DNA from: Xiphophorus maculatus
Lineage: Eukaryota; Chordata; Actinopteri; Cyprinodontiformes; Poeciliidae
Direction of reading: 5' to 3'
NCBI RefSeq assembly: GCF_002775205.1
Contig: NC_036459.1
Coordinates: 6,579,466 to 6,643,465 of the forward strand
Length of the DNA: 64,000 nucleotides
Positions within the stretch are counted from its first letter, which is position 1. Each line of letters begins with the position of its first letter. Made by a program: the position numbers and the translations under genes. Of the stretch, positions 1 through 12,420 are shown piece after piece. The notes under the pieces were generated by a model. It worked only from the letters and a program-made list of their open reading frames with translations, had not been told where the DNA came from and did not search any database.

Positions 1-277
1 TGCATTTAAGACCTTGCCCGCCTTGCATCAGTTAGACCTGTGTCACAACAAGTTGCACCAGGTGCCCAGGCAGCTGCCTGAAGGCCTGCACTCAGTAGCA
101 CTCGCACACAACAAGATCGAGTCAGTGCCTAGCAATGCATTCTGCTGGGGCAGTCAAAGTCTTAGTCTCAGCAGACTTGTGCAGGTACATCTGGAACACA
201 ACTTCATTGATATGGGGAAGCTGGATGTACGCGCTTTTAGATGTTTACGTGGAATGCAGGTCGTGCACTTCTACTAA
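1..277 (+). CDS. ECM2-like leucine-rich extracellular matrix protein, C-terminal end (partial)
   Basis: This is the last 92 codons of a gene that begins outside the window. The frame is set by codons from position 2 (AFKTLPALHQLDL) and ends at TAA 275-277. The translation has class I/II-type leucine-rich repeats (HQLDLCHNKL, HSVALAHNKI, VQVHLEHNFI) and a closing segment with Cys residues in NAFCWG and FRCLRG. The C-terminal pattern HNKI-x-x-VP followed by VHLEHNFID and AFRCLR resembles the end of ECM2 (extracellular matrix protein 2) more than decorin, lumican or keratocan. ECM2 is a secreted matrix protein related to class I SLRPs. Its position upstream of dcn on the same strand fits a member of the same ancient cluster. 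The family assignment comes from remembered family features, not an alignment; an ECM2 paralogue or another SLRP-like protein is possible. No splice acceptor is visible, so the exon start lies upstream. Confidence 0.72.
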   Translation, partial: AFKTLPALHQLDLCHNKLHQVPRQLPEGLHSVALAHNKIESVPSNAFCWGSQSLSLSRLVQVHLEHNFIDMGKLDVRAFRCLRGMQVVHFY

Positions 278-1089
278 ATTTACAAACCATCGAAGATTTA
301 AATAGATCTGCTGCTCAAGGACACAGCCCTTTTTTATATCACCTCCTCCACTTTTAAACAAAGACTTCAGCACTCACAGAGACCAACTGTGGAAACAAAT
401 GACCACATTTTATTATGTGTAAAGTTCAACTCATTGTGTGTGACCAGCCCATGTCTTCCTCTCTGACTGTTTTTGTGGCAGATAGTTTTCCTTGCAGGCG
501 TGTTGCTTTGCAGTGGTTTGCGTGATTCAGCAACGTCACTTAGAATGAACTGAAAACACAGGAAAGTTCAGAATCCATGAGGATCCAGTAACTCAGTTTT
601 ACTTAAGGTTTGAGACAAGATGTCATTGAAAACAAGTGCAATTATGCTTTGTTTTTATTTTTTACATACAGTATTTATACTATATTTCTATTCTGACTGG
701 AGAATTTTTGAAGAATTGTTTTGATGCCAATTTATGCCTTTTGGCTGTACAGAAACATGGGTTGTACAGAAAGGGATAGGTTATCCATTTAATAGTAACT
801 TGAATGAAATAAAATACCACATAAGCAGTCAGCAGCTGCAATAGCAGATATTGAAGAGTTTGTTTATCAATGAGCAAAAACTAACAGTACTTCCAGTATT
901 CCACCGCAAAGAATTTCAACTAGTTTTTCCACCAACAAATAGCAGACATTTTTCTTGCGTTGTTTGTCCAGTGCCAGTTTCTCTGGAAATTCCCACAATG
1001 ATACAAAAACTCAATCTTGTGAAATCTGTGAAATATCAAAAGCTGGCTGTGGTCACTGATAAATTAAAGGCTTTATTATCACAAATAAA
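278..1089 (+). other. Probable 3' UTR of the ECM2-like gene
   Basis: AT-rich noncoding sequence after the stop. Two AATAAA hexamers, at 808-813 and 1084-1089, could serve as polyadenylation signals. The true end is not determined. No convincing reading frame lies here. Confidence 0.4.
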
Positions 1090-1161
1090 CATTATTTCAT
1101 AAAGTGACAAACATTTTAGGAAGTAAATTAAACTAAAAACAAAATAGTAGAAGGATTTCTG

Positions 1162-1189
1162 AATGGTGTTTCCATACAGAAACACCATT
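1162..1189. repeat. Perfect inverted repeat, 11-bp arms
   Basis: Arms at 1162-1172 (AATGGTGTTTC) and 1179-1189 (GAAACACCATT) with a 6-base loop. It is too short for a microRNA precursor, and no transposon signature surrounds it. Confidence 0.85.
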
Positions 1190-1757
1190 TTTGATACATT
1201 TGTGTTTCCAGTGAAGACTGTCCAAAATGTAAAGATGTGATTTGAAACAAAGACACAAGATGGCAGTAATGTACAGGAGTTAGTTCTGATAAGGACAGTC
1301 TTTATTTGGACACAGATAAACTAAATCTTCAGATTATGAAATGTTTTAAATTTTTCGCTGGTAAAAGCCACCACGTGATTTCCAGAAGCTCAAAGATATG
1401 AAGAAGAGAAAAAGAAACAACCATAAAGTTTGTGAACTGTGGAAGCTAGTTGGTTTCAAATAGTTACTTTAAAGTAATATACAAACATATACCCAATATA
1501 TTTTTATGCAATTTGGAAAGCTCACCAATTGGAAGCCTCCAATTTGTTTCTTTAAAAACAAAACAATTTGGATCTAAATCGAATGTAAAACATCTAAATG
1601 ATAAGTTAATACTTTTCATATAGATAAACAGCAGCACATTTTGGAGCAAGAGTATAAGCCCACGTGGAGGTGCTCAGCACTTTCTCTTTTTTTGCCCTCC
1701 TTTCTCTGCCTCTAATAAGTTTACTCATCGACGTGGCACTGCACCCACAGGGTCTGG

Positions 1758-1826
1758 GAAAGAAGAGGAGGAGGAGGAGGAGGGGGCAAGAGGGAGGGCC
1801 AAGGAGAGACGGAGGGAGGGCTTGAA
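1758..1826. repeat. Purine-rich tract with (GAG)n run
   Basis: Almost pure A/G on the + strand, including a run of GAG/AGG triplets around 1765-1785 and a GGGAGGG series after it. It lies in a GC-richer patch (about 1660-2000) of an otherwise AT-rich region. Confidence 0.75.
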
Positions 1827-4602
1827 GAATGGATCCAGGCTCCACCAGTTCACGCCGCAAGTGTCCAGAAGGGAAGAGCTTCGGTTAGGGCAGAGAGCTC
1901 ACCAGCACCTCCCTACGGTCCAGCAGGACCCCAACCTGCATCACGACACCTCTTCTACCTGCAGATACCTTCTGTTTTACTCGTTTCCGCCCTCTTTTCT
2001 GCTCGTCTCCTCAAACAAACTTTATTTCGATGACTTATTGTGAGATCAGACCACTATGAGTACGTCTGCAGATTTTTTAGGAATACAGTACCTGCACAGC
2101 TGTTTTTATAGTCGCCTCGGGTGCTTGTGTGTACAAATGGCTCCCATGACAGAGTCTGATTCCACGTGCTGCTTTAAGCTGATTGGCAGATGGTTGCATT
2201 TATCTGTCTGTTGCTGCTGCTGTATCCTGAGAAGGGTGCCCTCTGATATTTATGCATATTTAAACTGCAAATATATGAATTGCATGGAAAAAAAAGAAAA
2301 GGTTGTCGGAGTGATTGATGCAGCTTGGTCCAAAACCACTGCCACATTAATCAATCACTAACTCTCTGCTTAGAGACATATCACAGCTGACTGGTGCAAC
2401 GTGAGGTAAATTTCCTACATTTAGTATCTGTGGTACTGGGTTCCTTCTCTTTGCCTTCAAAATACAAATTCTTGCAGCTGAAAATACAAAATCCGAGATG
2501 TTTTTGATCTGACTCTGTCTGCTTTCACTGAACTTCTTCATGAATTACACCACAAAAAGAATCGGAATTTTAAAAAGAAGAAAAGAAAAGAAAAGAGGAG
2601 CGGGAACAGGATATTAAACCACACCCTACTTGTGATCCACACCAGACAAACATTTTAGAGGATCTGAGCTTCAGTAGGGTTCAGCTGTTGCTTGCTTTCT
2701 TTTATTAAAGAAAACTACATCCTTAAGTGCTTCAAAGGCTCAAATATATAAAATTTATTCCATTGTCTACGGGGTTATGTGAGTTGACCGTCCGTGACTT
2801 AAAAATGCTTTCCATTAGACTCACATGTTAAAGATTTTCTAAGCTACACAAAGAGTTCAGATGTTTCAGTTGTCTGGAGAAATGGATACGTGCTGTACTG
2901 CAAGTGTGAAAAAGCCAAACATGTCTATGTGGCTTTTTTTTTTCTCATACACACACACTCTCTCTCTTTCCTGCTAAATGGAAGTATGAACACCTCCAGC
3001 TGACTGCATTTATCCTCCTGAACCCAATATCCACTCCTTTATCTCATCTAATGTAACCTTTTATCAAGTCTAAGCTTAACATTGACATAATGTCTGAAAC
3101 GCTGCAGTCAATGTTGTGACCCTGCGGCAAAATGTAACCTTACGTTGATTATAAGGTGCTGTCAGAAGGGTTTAAAACGGCTTCCCAAAGTCAAAGTGCT
3201 ATACCAGGAGTGACAGAGAGGTGGCGCTTGTGTTAGCCAAGCACAGAAAATGAGATGGAGAAGGGCTGGAGGAAAACAGGGAGGGGAAAGTGTTCAGGAG
3301 GAGGGGATTGAGAGAGAAACCATGGGAGCCAGAGGGACCTCAGACACACAAACCAGCCTATCAGCACACCACTCAGTCAGACTTAAGAGCGCATAGTTTG
3401 CAAACGTTTGCATTAGGTTGCACACTAAAGAGTAACTACATGTACTGCTGTGTATCTCTACATTTTAGTTCTGTACGTACAGAGTAAGCAAAGGGCGGCT
3501 CGGTGCAATCATGATGAGAGGGTCTGAAGGATCATCTTTTTGATTAAGAGCACAAATTGTGTCTAGATGTATAAACAGAGAGAGATAAAATCCAAACAAC
3601 TTGTGGCTGTCATTGCAGCTACAGCCTCATATACAAGGTGATTGCTTATGGGGCAGAATTCAAACGAATGCAACACATTTCTGATTTGCATCTGAAAACC
3701 CTTTTCCATCCACTTCATATTCATTCCTCACTTAAAACCCCAATGAGACACCTTGACATTTGAGGTGTCCTATGACAAAATGTGAAAAAGTTATGAAGCT
3801 TAGAAAACTTGGAAGGCAAGCGATTGATACCACACAGCTTCTGGTTTTCTTAATGGAAAATACCCGCAAGTGTTTTCTTACATTTTACACACGAGGAGGG
3901 GTTAAAAGCAGAAGTAACAGAAAGCTCTTCAAATTTGACCTTCTTTGAATGCAGACCCTGGAGTGTTCATTTAAACATTCTCAAATGAAAAAGCTGTCAG
4001 AGGACGGCGACATACACAACGCTGTCAGGAATATCGCTCGGACTTGTTCAGTCGTTTTCCTCACCAGCCAGAAACGACGACAGGCGTCTCAATTTACATA
4101 AAAGATAGCTGCCAGCTCCAAGCTTCCTAAAATTAAAACTGATGGCTGTTTACCATTAGGTCTATACTTGTTTATATGTCTGAATTTCCTGCTGCAAGCC
4201 ATTTGTTTGAAGCAGTTTGGATTCGTAAATAGTAATTACAGCATATGGAAAGAGGCAGCCAAAGGTCATAGTTATATGATGACTCTGAAAACTTTGTTGA
4301 TCTTCTCTTGTCCCTACACTTGCCAGTGTTAAATACACATTGTATATAGGTTGTGTCTTTTTAATACACCGTTCAAATACTCACTTAAGCTGACCTTGAA
4401 GTTCAGAAATGTGTTTTTTTTATCTGCATTTTTTATTTAACCCTTTAAAGTGACGCATATAGATAATTTTTGCTACTTTGTCTGGGTTTATGCAAGTGGA
4501 AACCATATCGGCAGCTCAGAGAAGTTACATAGTGATTTCAGAAATTCCATATCAAAACAATCTATTCGATGCATCTATCCAAACATTGTAGATAAAAAGA
4601 AG

Positions 4603-4634
4603 TTTTCAGAACCAGAACCTTCTGGTTCTGAAAA
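4603..4634. repeat. Perfect inverted repeat, 15-bp arms, 2-base centre
   Basis: Arms at 4603-4617 (TTTTCAGAACCAGAA) and 4620-4634 are exact reverse complements, separated only by CC. The tiny loop makes a cruciform more likely than a functional RNA hairpin. Confidence 0.9.
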
Positions 4635-5724
4635 ATGGAAGATATATGAATGCATGGTTGGATTCTATTTTGTGAAGGTGTTTTTTTTTCCAATCATACC
4701 TCAGATCCACCATAACTACAAAGAAATATAGTTATGGCTGTGACTGATCGTACGGTAAATATAAGTTATCCTTCTTTCATTGTCAAAACATCTAAATTAA
4801 AATTTCACAACAGTAAAAGCAATTTGGATGTGAAGTTAAATTGAAAGGAAAATGTTTAGCAACACCAACACAAATAATAAATAACACTTATTTTCAGTGG
4901 TAGTGTAGTATGTTGTCCAAAAGTGTCCTATAATGTCACATAAACATAGTTTAAATCCCTCCAAGATTTATTTTTATACCTGTTTTCCTCTTTGAAACAG
5001 TGACACACAGTTAACTCAGCCCAGTGATTACTTGTATTAAGCATGACACCTGTTTTCATAGATTAGCTGTAATTTGTAAGCTCAAATTAAGTGATTTGTC
5101 ATAATCTTTTCCTGTATTTTCATGTTTTTTTATTGCCTGTAAAACTATAAAGACGGTCTTGACATGGTGCAGACATTACAGATGCATTCACTTGCATCTA
5201 ATGATTTAAGCAATGCAGGGTTCTTCTAATTACATAGAATGTGTAGACTATTTAAAACTTACTGCACATAATACTAGTGTGTCTCTTCACAACACAAATG
5301 GTTTCAGAAAGTAAAAGAGTTTGCTGGTTCCACAGACCACTTTGTCTGGGTCAAAGGTTAAGCTTTCCTATCATCTTTCAGAAACATTCCAGGATTCACT
5401 CTGGGAGGCTGAAGAATCCCCTAAAGCTTTCAGGTTTCCTCCAAAAGAGGATGAAAACAAGTCAAAACTAGATAGGCTCTCCCCAACACTCAACATGGTG
5501 CTCAAGATCTTTTTAGAGAGTTAGTTTAGTAAATCCATTTTGTTGTAATCATTGAACTGTTTCACAATCTCTGCATGTCCAAGTGGCTGAATAAAGCCTG
5601 GTATTAAATCCTTCTGCAGGTCATTTGTAAATACAGAGATCTTGACTTGCTTTATACATATTAAACCATCTGTCTCTCTAGCAATATGATCTATAAACAA
5701 GGTCAAACTTTGGGAAGGACGTCT

Positions 5725-5755
5725 CACAGAAGGTGAGGAGACCTCACCTTCTGTG
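5725..5755. repeat. Perfect inverted repeat, 14-bp arms
   Basis: Arms at 5725-5738 (CACAGAAGGTGAGG) and 5742-5755 with loop AGA at 5739-5741. No flanking duplication was identified. Confidence 0.9.
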
Positions 5756-6399
5756 TTTTGGTTCCAACCATTAATCACCGTCTAGACAAGGAAACAGAAG
5801 GCAAATCAGGTCACTAATAAGTAAACATTGTTTAAAGAAACTAAAAATAGCAGGCTGGGAAGACAGGTGGGCGGCAGCAGCCTCTTTTCTGAATGTTAAT
5901 AAGCAAGAAGAAAATAAGATGGGCAAAGCTGAGTCATTAAAGGGGATGAAGGGAATTACCTTCTTAGAACTCTGCAAATCCACTTAGAAGAATTTTTAAG
6001 CAGAGTCACCTCATCGGCTTCATGCCGCCGTTGCCTTAATTCATCAAACCTTTTACTGTCCTCCCTTGAGTAAAAACTTTGTGGAAACTTTTTTTTTCTG
6101 CAGTTGCAAGCTGATTATCCTCTGAGGTGCATCTTTACCAGGTTCCCACATCCATTCATCCCTTCATTGTCTATATCCAAATGCAGCAAGACTGGATTCT
6201 AACTCAGGACCTTCTCCTGCAACCAGTTGTTTCTTCATGTAGCCCAGATTTTTGCATGTTGATGCTAAATATTGTTTCCTTTTTGCAAGTCGGATTAGAG
6301 ATTAAGAATGTATTTGAAACTGTCATTGGGGTTTAATCCAAAATATTCCAATTCAGTCAAGGTTGTACTTTTAGCAGCTAACAAGTTTTGCATCCATTT

Positions 6400-6650
6400 T
6401 TTCCATCAATGATAACCACTCTGCCTTTCCCTGCTGAAGCGATAGTCAACCCTCAGCATCATGCTGCCACTGCCAAGCTTTTTGGCAGGGATGGTGTGTT
6501 CAAGGTGATATTTTTCCACCGTTTTGCATATGTGTGCTGTGTCCCAGACATGACTTGTGGCAAACTGCAAACAGGACAATCTGACGTCCTTCTTACAACA
6601 ACAGGTCACTTCTTGATGGTGTTTAAAGTTTGGAAAGTAATAAAACAATT
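6400..6650 (-). pseudogene. Tc1-type transposase relic, internally deleted
   Basis: On the minus strand the translation contains CLQFATSHVWDTAHICK, then EKYHLEHTIPAKKLGSGSMM. These resemble two separated parts of fish Tc1 transposases: the stretch around LQFA..HVGDT and the stretch around HTIPTVKHGGGSIM. The catalytic segment that normally lies between them is missing, and the frame does not run into the usual N- or C-terminal parts. It is therefore a dead fragment of a DNA transposon. Just upstream, 6190-6225 resembles the B-box portion of a minus-strand SINE, but too weakly to annotate. Confidence 0.65.
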
Positions 6651-9600
6651 ACATACCATTATTAGTATTTTTTTAAAAATCAGTTTAGAAAAAAGCTGTT
6701 TTTTGTTTTTGCCCATTGATCGGTAATGTATGCTCATACAGTCCCAAAAATATACATCAAAATCTTTTATTTTAATGCAACCAACTGTGAAAAAGTCACC
6801 ATTCACATTTGTGCAAGGTAATGCTGCTCTTTAAATTACATTTGCAAGTCTCTATTTACAAGAACACTGTACATTAATGCTTTGACTTGGTGTCCTCCAT
6901 TTCCAGAGTTCAAATATTTTACAGTGAAAGGCAAAGTCTGAGCCAAATTTCATGGCAAGCCTTCCAATATTGGTTTTGGCATTTGATGAAAAGCCAAAGA
7001 TCATAATTTTAAAATTCAGTTCCTTTTATGCCGAGGAGATCATGAACAGATGTGTAAAATTTCATTGCAGCCTGTCCTGTAATTCAGCATTTTCATGTAG
7101 ATATGATGAAATGTTAACAGAGACTATATTTTATTTTGATTTATGATAAAAAATCATAAATCATAAAAAATGAAAGTCAGAAATCTGTCCCCATGTGCGA
7201 CGGACCAGTTGCTTAAAAGGTCGACTTAATATCGACCGGCTGACGCTGTGAACCTGAAAGACTTGCAAATGTGCAGTGACGCAGAAAGGACAGTGTCTTA
7301 ATTCACAGTAATAGCTCCAACTCGGCCCATTAAAACGTCCTGGATAGTTCCACACTTACGACATTGTATGTGAATCAAATGGAAGTGTTGTGATGAGATC
7401 TTCAAGTAGACCACAGATCTTTGAACAGCGCACTGTGACTCATGTTCTCCCTCGCCTCGCGGCCCGGCAGTAAATTCAGATTTAATGAGATGAGCTTAAT
7501 AATCATTGTAAACATCTAGTTCACCTTCGCTAATTTCATAATTGGTCCTGCGGAAAAATTTCATCCAAAGAAAAAAATCAATCATAACATGATGTTTTCA
7601 AACCTGCTAGAATATCAACAACGACCACCTGGCTCTAAAAACCCCCCTGACTCAAGTTTGTGCTGATGTTTGAAGAAAATAATTCGTAGAGCAGCCATGT
7701 GTTGCCAAGTGTTGCGAAACGGATGAACAAGTGTTGCCTAACATCTTCTGTTGCACTCGTCTTTACCACCAAATGTTTTTCAAATCCAATATGACATTGC
7801 ATGTTTTGGGTGAGAAAACGTCAGCCGAGTTTAACGACTGTCCCTTTTTTTCCCCTGGTGTCATAAATTGAACTGGGATGGTGGGGGAGTGACGTGGGGG
7901 AACAGCATGGGACCTGGATTTTTAGCATTGCACATTAGTAAAACACTAAATCTGTTCAAATCCTGACATGGATTGCTTTTATTTCTCGTAAATTATACGC
8001 TTTCATGTTGAGAGGCGATAAAGTTGTTTTTTCTTTTTTTCTTATAATGCTTGAAAAACATTTAAAGTAGTTAGTATTGTATCTGAGGTTGATACAGTGC
8101 TGTGAAAATGCGCTTGCAGATTTCTTTAATTTTTCTATCTTCTATGAGGCAACATTTGCATTGATCAGCATTTACATAGAAGCAAATTTAAGCCCAGGAT
8201 TATTTATACACCTTGAAGATTTAGATATAAAACCATTTTCATTCCACCAAAACATTTCTATTTGATATGAAAGAAGACAGGCATTTCTTAACTGGCAATG
8301 AAACAATTCAAAGATAATTATGAGTATAAAGAAAAATAGTTTCTCTGATTTATTTGAAAAAATGACAGTCTGTACCCCCTAATCAATGCAAAAAAACAAT
8401 TTTACTGACAATTTTAACAGTCAAACCCTACTTAAAACTGCTGATCAGCTAAACTATATCATGAAGTTCTTAACAGTCACATCTGCTGTACAAAGCTTGT
8501 TATTTATCCAGAAGGTGAATATCTTTAAGGTTGGGGTTGTTTTGAAGAATGGCACCCTGTTCTGATCTTTTTGAGACGTTTCTTTCTGTCCCTAAAGTGA
8601 AAATACCATCCAAAGGATCCAGACCCAATCGTTCCCATTTCCTTTCTGATCTCCGATGTCGAAAACCTGACCAAAGTTCGGGAACACCACAGCCCTGAAT
8701 TATCTGGGTAAACAATACTTCTAAAAGGGAAATATTGACTTGTTGACATCAGAATGAAGATGCATAATCATTAGTTCGTGGGTCTTTAACTTCCCAGGCC
8801 TGTTTTCTGCTGCTGGAGGTTAAAAAGCTCTTGTGCAATTGCAGATTTCTTCCAATTTCTCTTTATCAAAACAGGATGTTCTCTGACTCAGCCTCACTGC
8901 CATCCATAACCTCAACGTCTGTGGTCAAGAGTTCCCATAACTCAGAATGTGAGTGAGGATAGCTGCCACAACTGTAGAATCTATAACATGGAAGGAAAAC
9001 ATTACTAGTTCTACTTGCAAAACAAGCTCAGACTGGACATTAAGTGGGCGCTGCCAGCAGTGCTAATATAATTTCAGGCTGGAAAACTGGTTGTGAGCGC
9101 ACCTCTGCTCCAGTCTGGTCATTTTTCAGCTGCAGACTTCGGTCTGCGAAGCAACACAATCCCGGACAAGAAAATGTGAGGTATGTGGAAAGAATTGGGG
9201 CAGACTTTTAAAGTAAACTCAGATTGATCCAAGCGTAACAGAGGAACTGTCTAGCTTGCTGAACAATTCAGAAATCAACCAGTAAGCTCCTGGTATAAAG
9301 TCTCACCACTGGCTTCTAATCCTCCTGATTCTCCGCCATACTGGGGTGCTGAAGGAGGGACTAATCCAAGAATATCTGATTTCAGCTTATGTAAAGACAC
9401 ACATGGTGCTTTTTCCAGTTTTGGAGTGCTTACAGAGCCTCTGGAAAGCTTCATGAGAACACTTTTGAAAAGTTTGACTGCTTCTTATCCATTCCATGCT
9501 TTTAGCCACAAAAAAACCCACAGAGTCCAGGAAAAAGAAAATGTGGCCAACACCTAATTGGCTCCACCAACAGCCTGTTGGTTTGCCAGGCCCTGCTTTT

Positions 9601-10555
9601 TTCTCTTGTTCTGCGAAATCCTTTGAGAAGCAAATTTTTTGCAATTGTGAATATTTTTGACCTCTTCCACATTAAAGATCGTTCAGAAAAGCTATCATGT
9701 TAGGTTAGTAAGGTTATTTTTTCCCCAAAAAATCAAATAACTTTTAAAAACCCTCCAGGTCTCTGTAAAAACGTAGAGGTTTCCTTTCACAAACTTTGAT
9801 CAAATACATTTTACCGGATGAAAAAATTAAAAACACCGGACAGAGAGTTAAAATCTTCTCCAACCCATACAGAGGAAGTGTTTTGTCAAATTTTAAACTC
9901 ATCTGGTTGTCACTGTGAGGAATATATTGCTGATTTTATTAAAAGTGTCGCTCCTGCCAAAACAGGGTGTGCACTCCGTTACGACTTATGAGAAAATACA
10001 TTGCCCAGATGGTCCACATCTAAGTTTTTCTCCTAACCAGCTTGTCTTCTCTTTTCTCTCTCAAACTCCATCTTTTTCCTCCTCCCAATATTTTTTCAAC
10101 AAACTAAACGTGTTCTGATGTGTTGGGTTTAACAGTCCAAGAAGTTTGGGAAGATTTTTCTGTGCCGAAAACGTTGCTGGGATGTTTTGCAGGAAACTTG
10201 GTCTTGTCACCACTAAAAATCAGCCAGGTTCAATGAAGTCAGTTTAATTTTGCCACATAAAAAGTCAATTAGAGCAAACAGAAGCCAGAGTCGTCATGAC
10301 GCATTGCCACGTATTGGTTCGGTGACACAATCAGGCATTTTTAAGTGATCAGCATTAAGTTTTCTGATTGAATGCCACTTAAAATACAGAAGGTCTACCA
10401 TTTGATTTAGTCAGTGAGCCATACAGCTGCATTTTAAATTGCCAATTCAAAAGAAATTACATCTTTGGGGGGTTTTTTGTGCATGGGCTGAACAACTGCT
10501 TTCTTCTATTCACCCAATAAATCTTGGTTTTCCCTAACTGGAGATTTTCAACCCT

Positions 10556-10720
10556 ATTTTCAAATTCCAGTTCTTAAGGACCGTTGTCCTGCAACTTAGA
10601 GATGCGTCTCTGGTCTAACCCACATAATTGAAATCATTAAATTGCTTCTTCAGAATGCTGTCAAGTTCTATAAAGTCATACTTATGTGCAAGTATTTGAT
10701 ACAGTTGTGATGAACCTAGA
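10556..10720. mobile_element. Degenerate hAT-type MITE relic
   Basis: The stretch with CTTAAGGACCGTTGTCCTGC and the following ATGCGTCTCTGGTCTAACCC resembles a common fish nonautonomous hAT element, whose usual text includes a tract on 'ctcaaggaccactgtcctgcaac' and 'acacctgaatcaaat'. Both ends are eroded and no target duplication was found. A related fragment lies at 43466-43610. Confidence 0.45.
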
Positions 10721-11913
10721 AACTGGAGTTTGGGTCGTGTAGCCAAAAGCAGCAGAAACACAAGTAAATCAATTTTTCGACATTCAGAGCAAAACTTTCA
10801 CTTTAAGAACCATAAGGAGAATTTTTTTTGTATCTTGTCTTATTAATAAAGTCTTAACTGCATATGATTTAATCTCAGTATAAATGCAGCACTTCTGCGC
10901 AGGCGCCAGACTTTGGTCAGGGGACATCAGTGAACAAACAGCTTCATGCGAATCGAGGAACACGGCAGGCAGCTCGGAGAGAAACATTAAAAACATTTCA
11001 CAGAGAACTATCTGGTCTTAAAATGAAACCTCTGCGGCAAGCGAGGGAAATCTACCAAGACATGACCATGAACTGAGCTGACAAGGATGGATGACAAAAA
11101 AAAAAGAAACCAAAAACATTTTCTACTCCCTGTTGTGTTAAAGAAGGTATTGCTACTCTGCAGTTTGTCTTGGTTGACGGTTTATTTTTAGTCCGCTCAC
11201 TGACCATGCACTGTTGGAGGCACGTTAGTGTACACCATGCTGTTTTTGTGCTTTCCCGCAAATACTTTGGATATTTGACATTTAAAGAAACAGATTACAG
11301 CCCCCCCCCCATAATCAGCATCTGCAGCAACTGGACAGGAAGTAGCTCAGATGGATTGCAACATCAGAAATTGCCTAATGTCTCCCAATGGGTGTGTGTG
11401 GGTGTGTCTAAGAATCTATTTATCTTGTTTTTTAGCAGCTGTGTTTTCTCCAGTTGGACACAAACTCGTTAATTTCTTTTTGTTTTTCTGTAATGTTACG
11501 CTCTTTGTCGCCACTAAAAACTCTTCATCTTACACATGCCTGGTTTTTTTTATCCAATAAATGTTTCAAAAATAGCTGATTCAGATATTTGCAGCTCCGA
11601 TGAAGTCAGAAATGAACCAACGCTCTTCGCTGCCTTGCTAACCTGACGGCACAATGACAGGCTTGTCCTGGTAACATGTTTCCCAGACAGACATTTTGTG
11701 CATTAAATCTGCTGAATAACAGGCAAAGAGACCCGAACTGCCTGGTGAAGACATTACCCAGTTTATGGTGTCTTTTTCACCGCAGGATTGAAAACTGTGA
11801 AACTCTGAATTCACTGTGAATAAACACTGCAATATAAAGGCTCAATTACATAGGAAAAAATGATCCGATTTTAGTCTAATGCAAAAGAAAAGCCATATTT
11901 ATTTGAACCAATT

Positions 11914-11946
11914 ATTAAAGATTTGTAAAAAAAAAAAAAAAAAAAA
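11914..11946 (+). repeat. Poly(A) run preceded by ATTAAA
   Basis: Twenty A residues at 11927-11946, with ATTAAA at 11914-11919 just upstream. This looks like the tail of a retroposed transcript, but no parent sequence or target duplication was recognised. Confidence 0.4.
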
Positions 11947-12274
11947 GCCTGACAAATTAATATTTTATAGCAGTGACATAATCTCAAACTAAAAAAATAA
12001 ATACAATCTATGTGGCGGTCAGTCGTTTGGAAGTTGTACCAAAGAAGTGAAGCCTTTTCTTTCTGAATCTCTTACAAAAGCTGACTTTTTTTGAGTTTCA
12101 AACGCTCCAGATAGGTTTGGCGTGCAATCAAGAATAATATGTGGAAAGGTAGAGTGGAGGATCTGTAATGCTGTGGGTTTATTTGTCTTCCAAACACTTT
12201 GGGTTTCCTTGAGCTCATAGTCCAACGCTACAAAATATATTGCCAAATTGACACAGTATTTGTTCAAAAGACAA

Positions 12275-12420
12275 CATTTCTTTCATGCATGTCTTGGTCA
12301 CGAACCTAAATCCAGTAGAAAACTTGTGGGGTGAGCAGAAGAATAAAGTATGCAATGATTGATCCAGAAATCTGGATGATCTAGACCAGAAAAGTCCAAC
12401 TTTAATCATCAGAGGATCGT
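12275..12420 (+). pseudogene. Tc1-type transposase C-terminal relic
   Basis: The + strand reads NLNPVENLWGEQK, close to the conserved DLNPIENLWGELK motif that contains the last catalytic acidic residue of Tc1 transposases. An in-frame stop follows shortly after, then SRNLDDLDQKS. It is a short, inactivated fragment. Confidence 0.7.

Noticed and set aside
8085..8400. DNA transposon end beginning ACAGTGCTGTGAAAA
   Set aside because: Only the first few bases resemble a known fish element end; the rest does not clearly follow.
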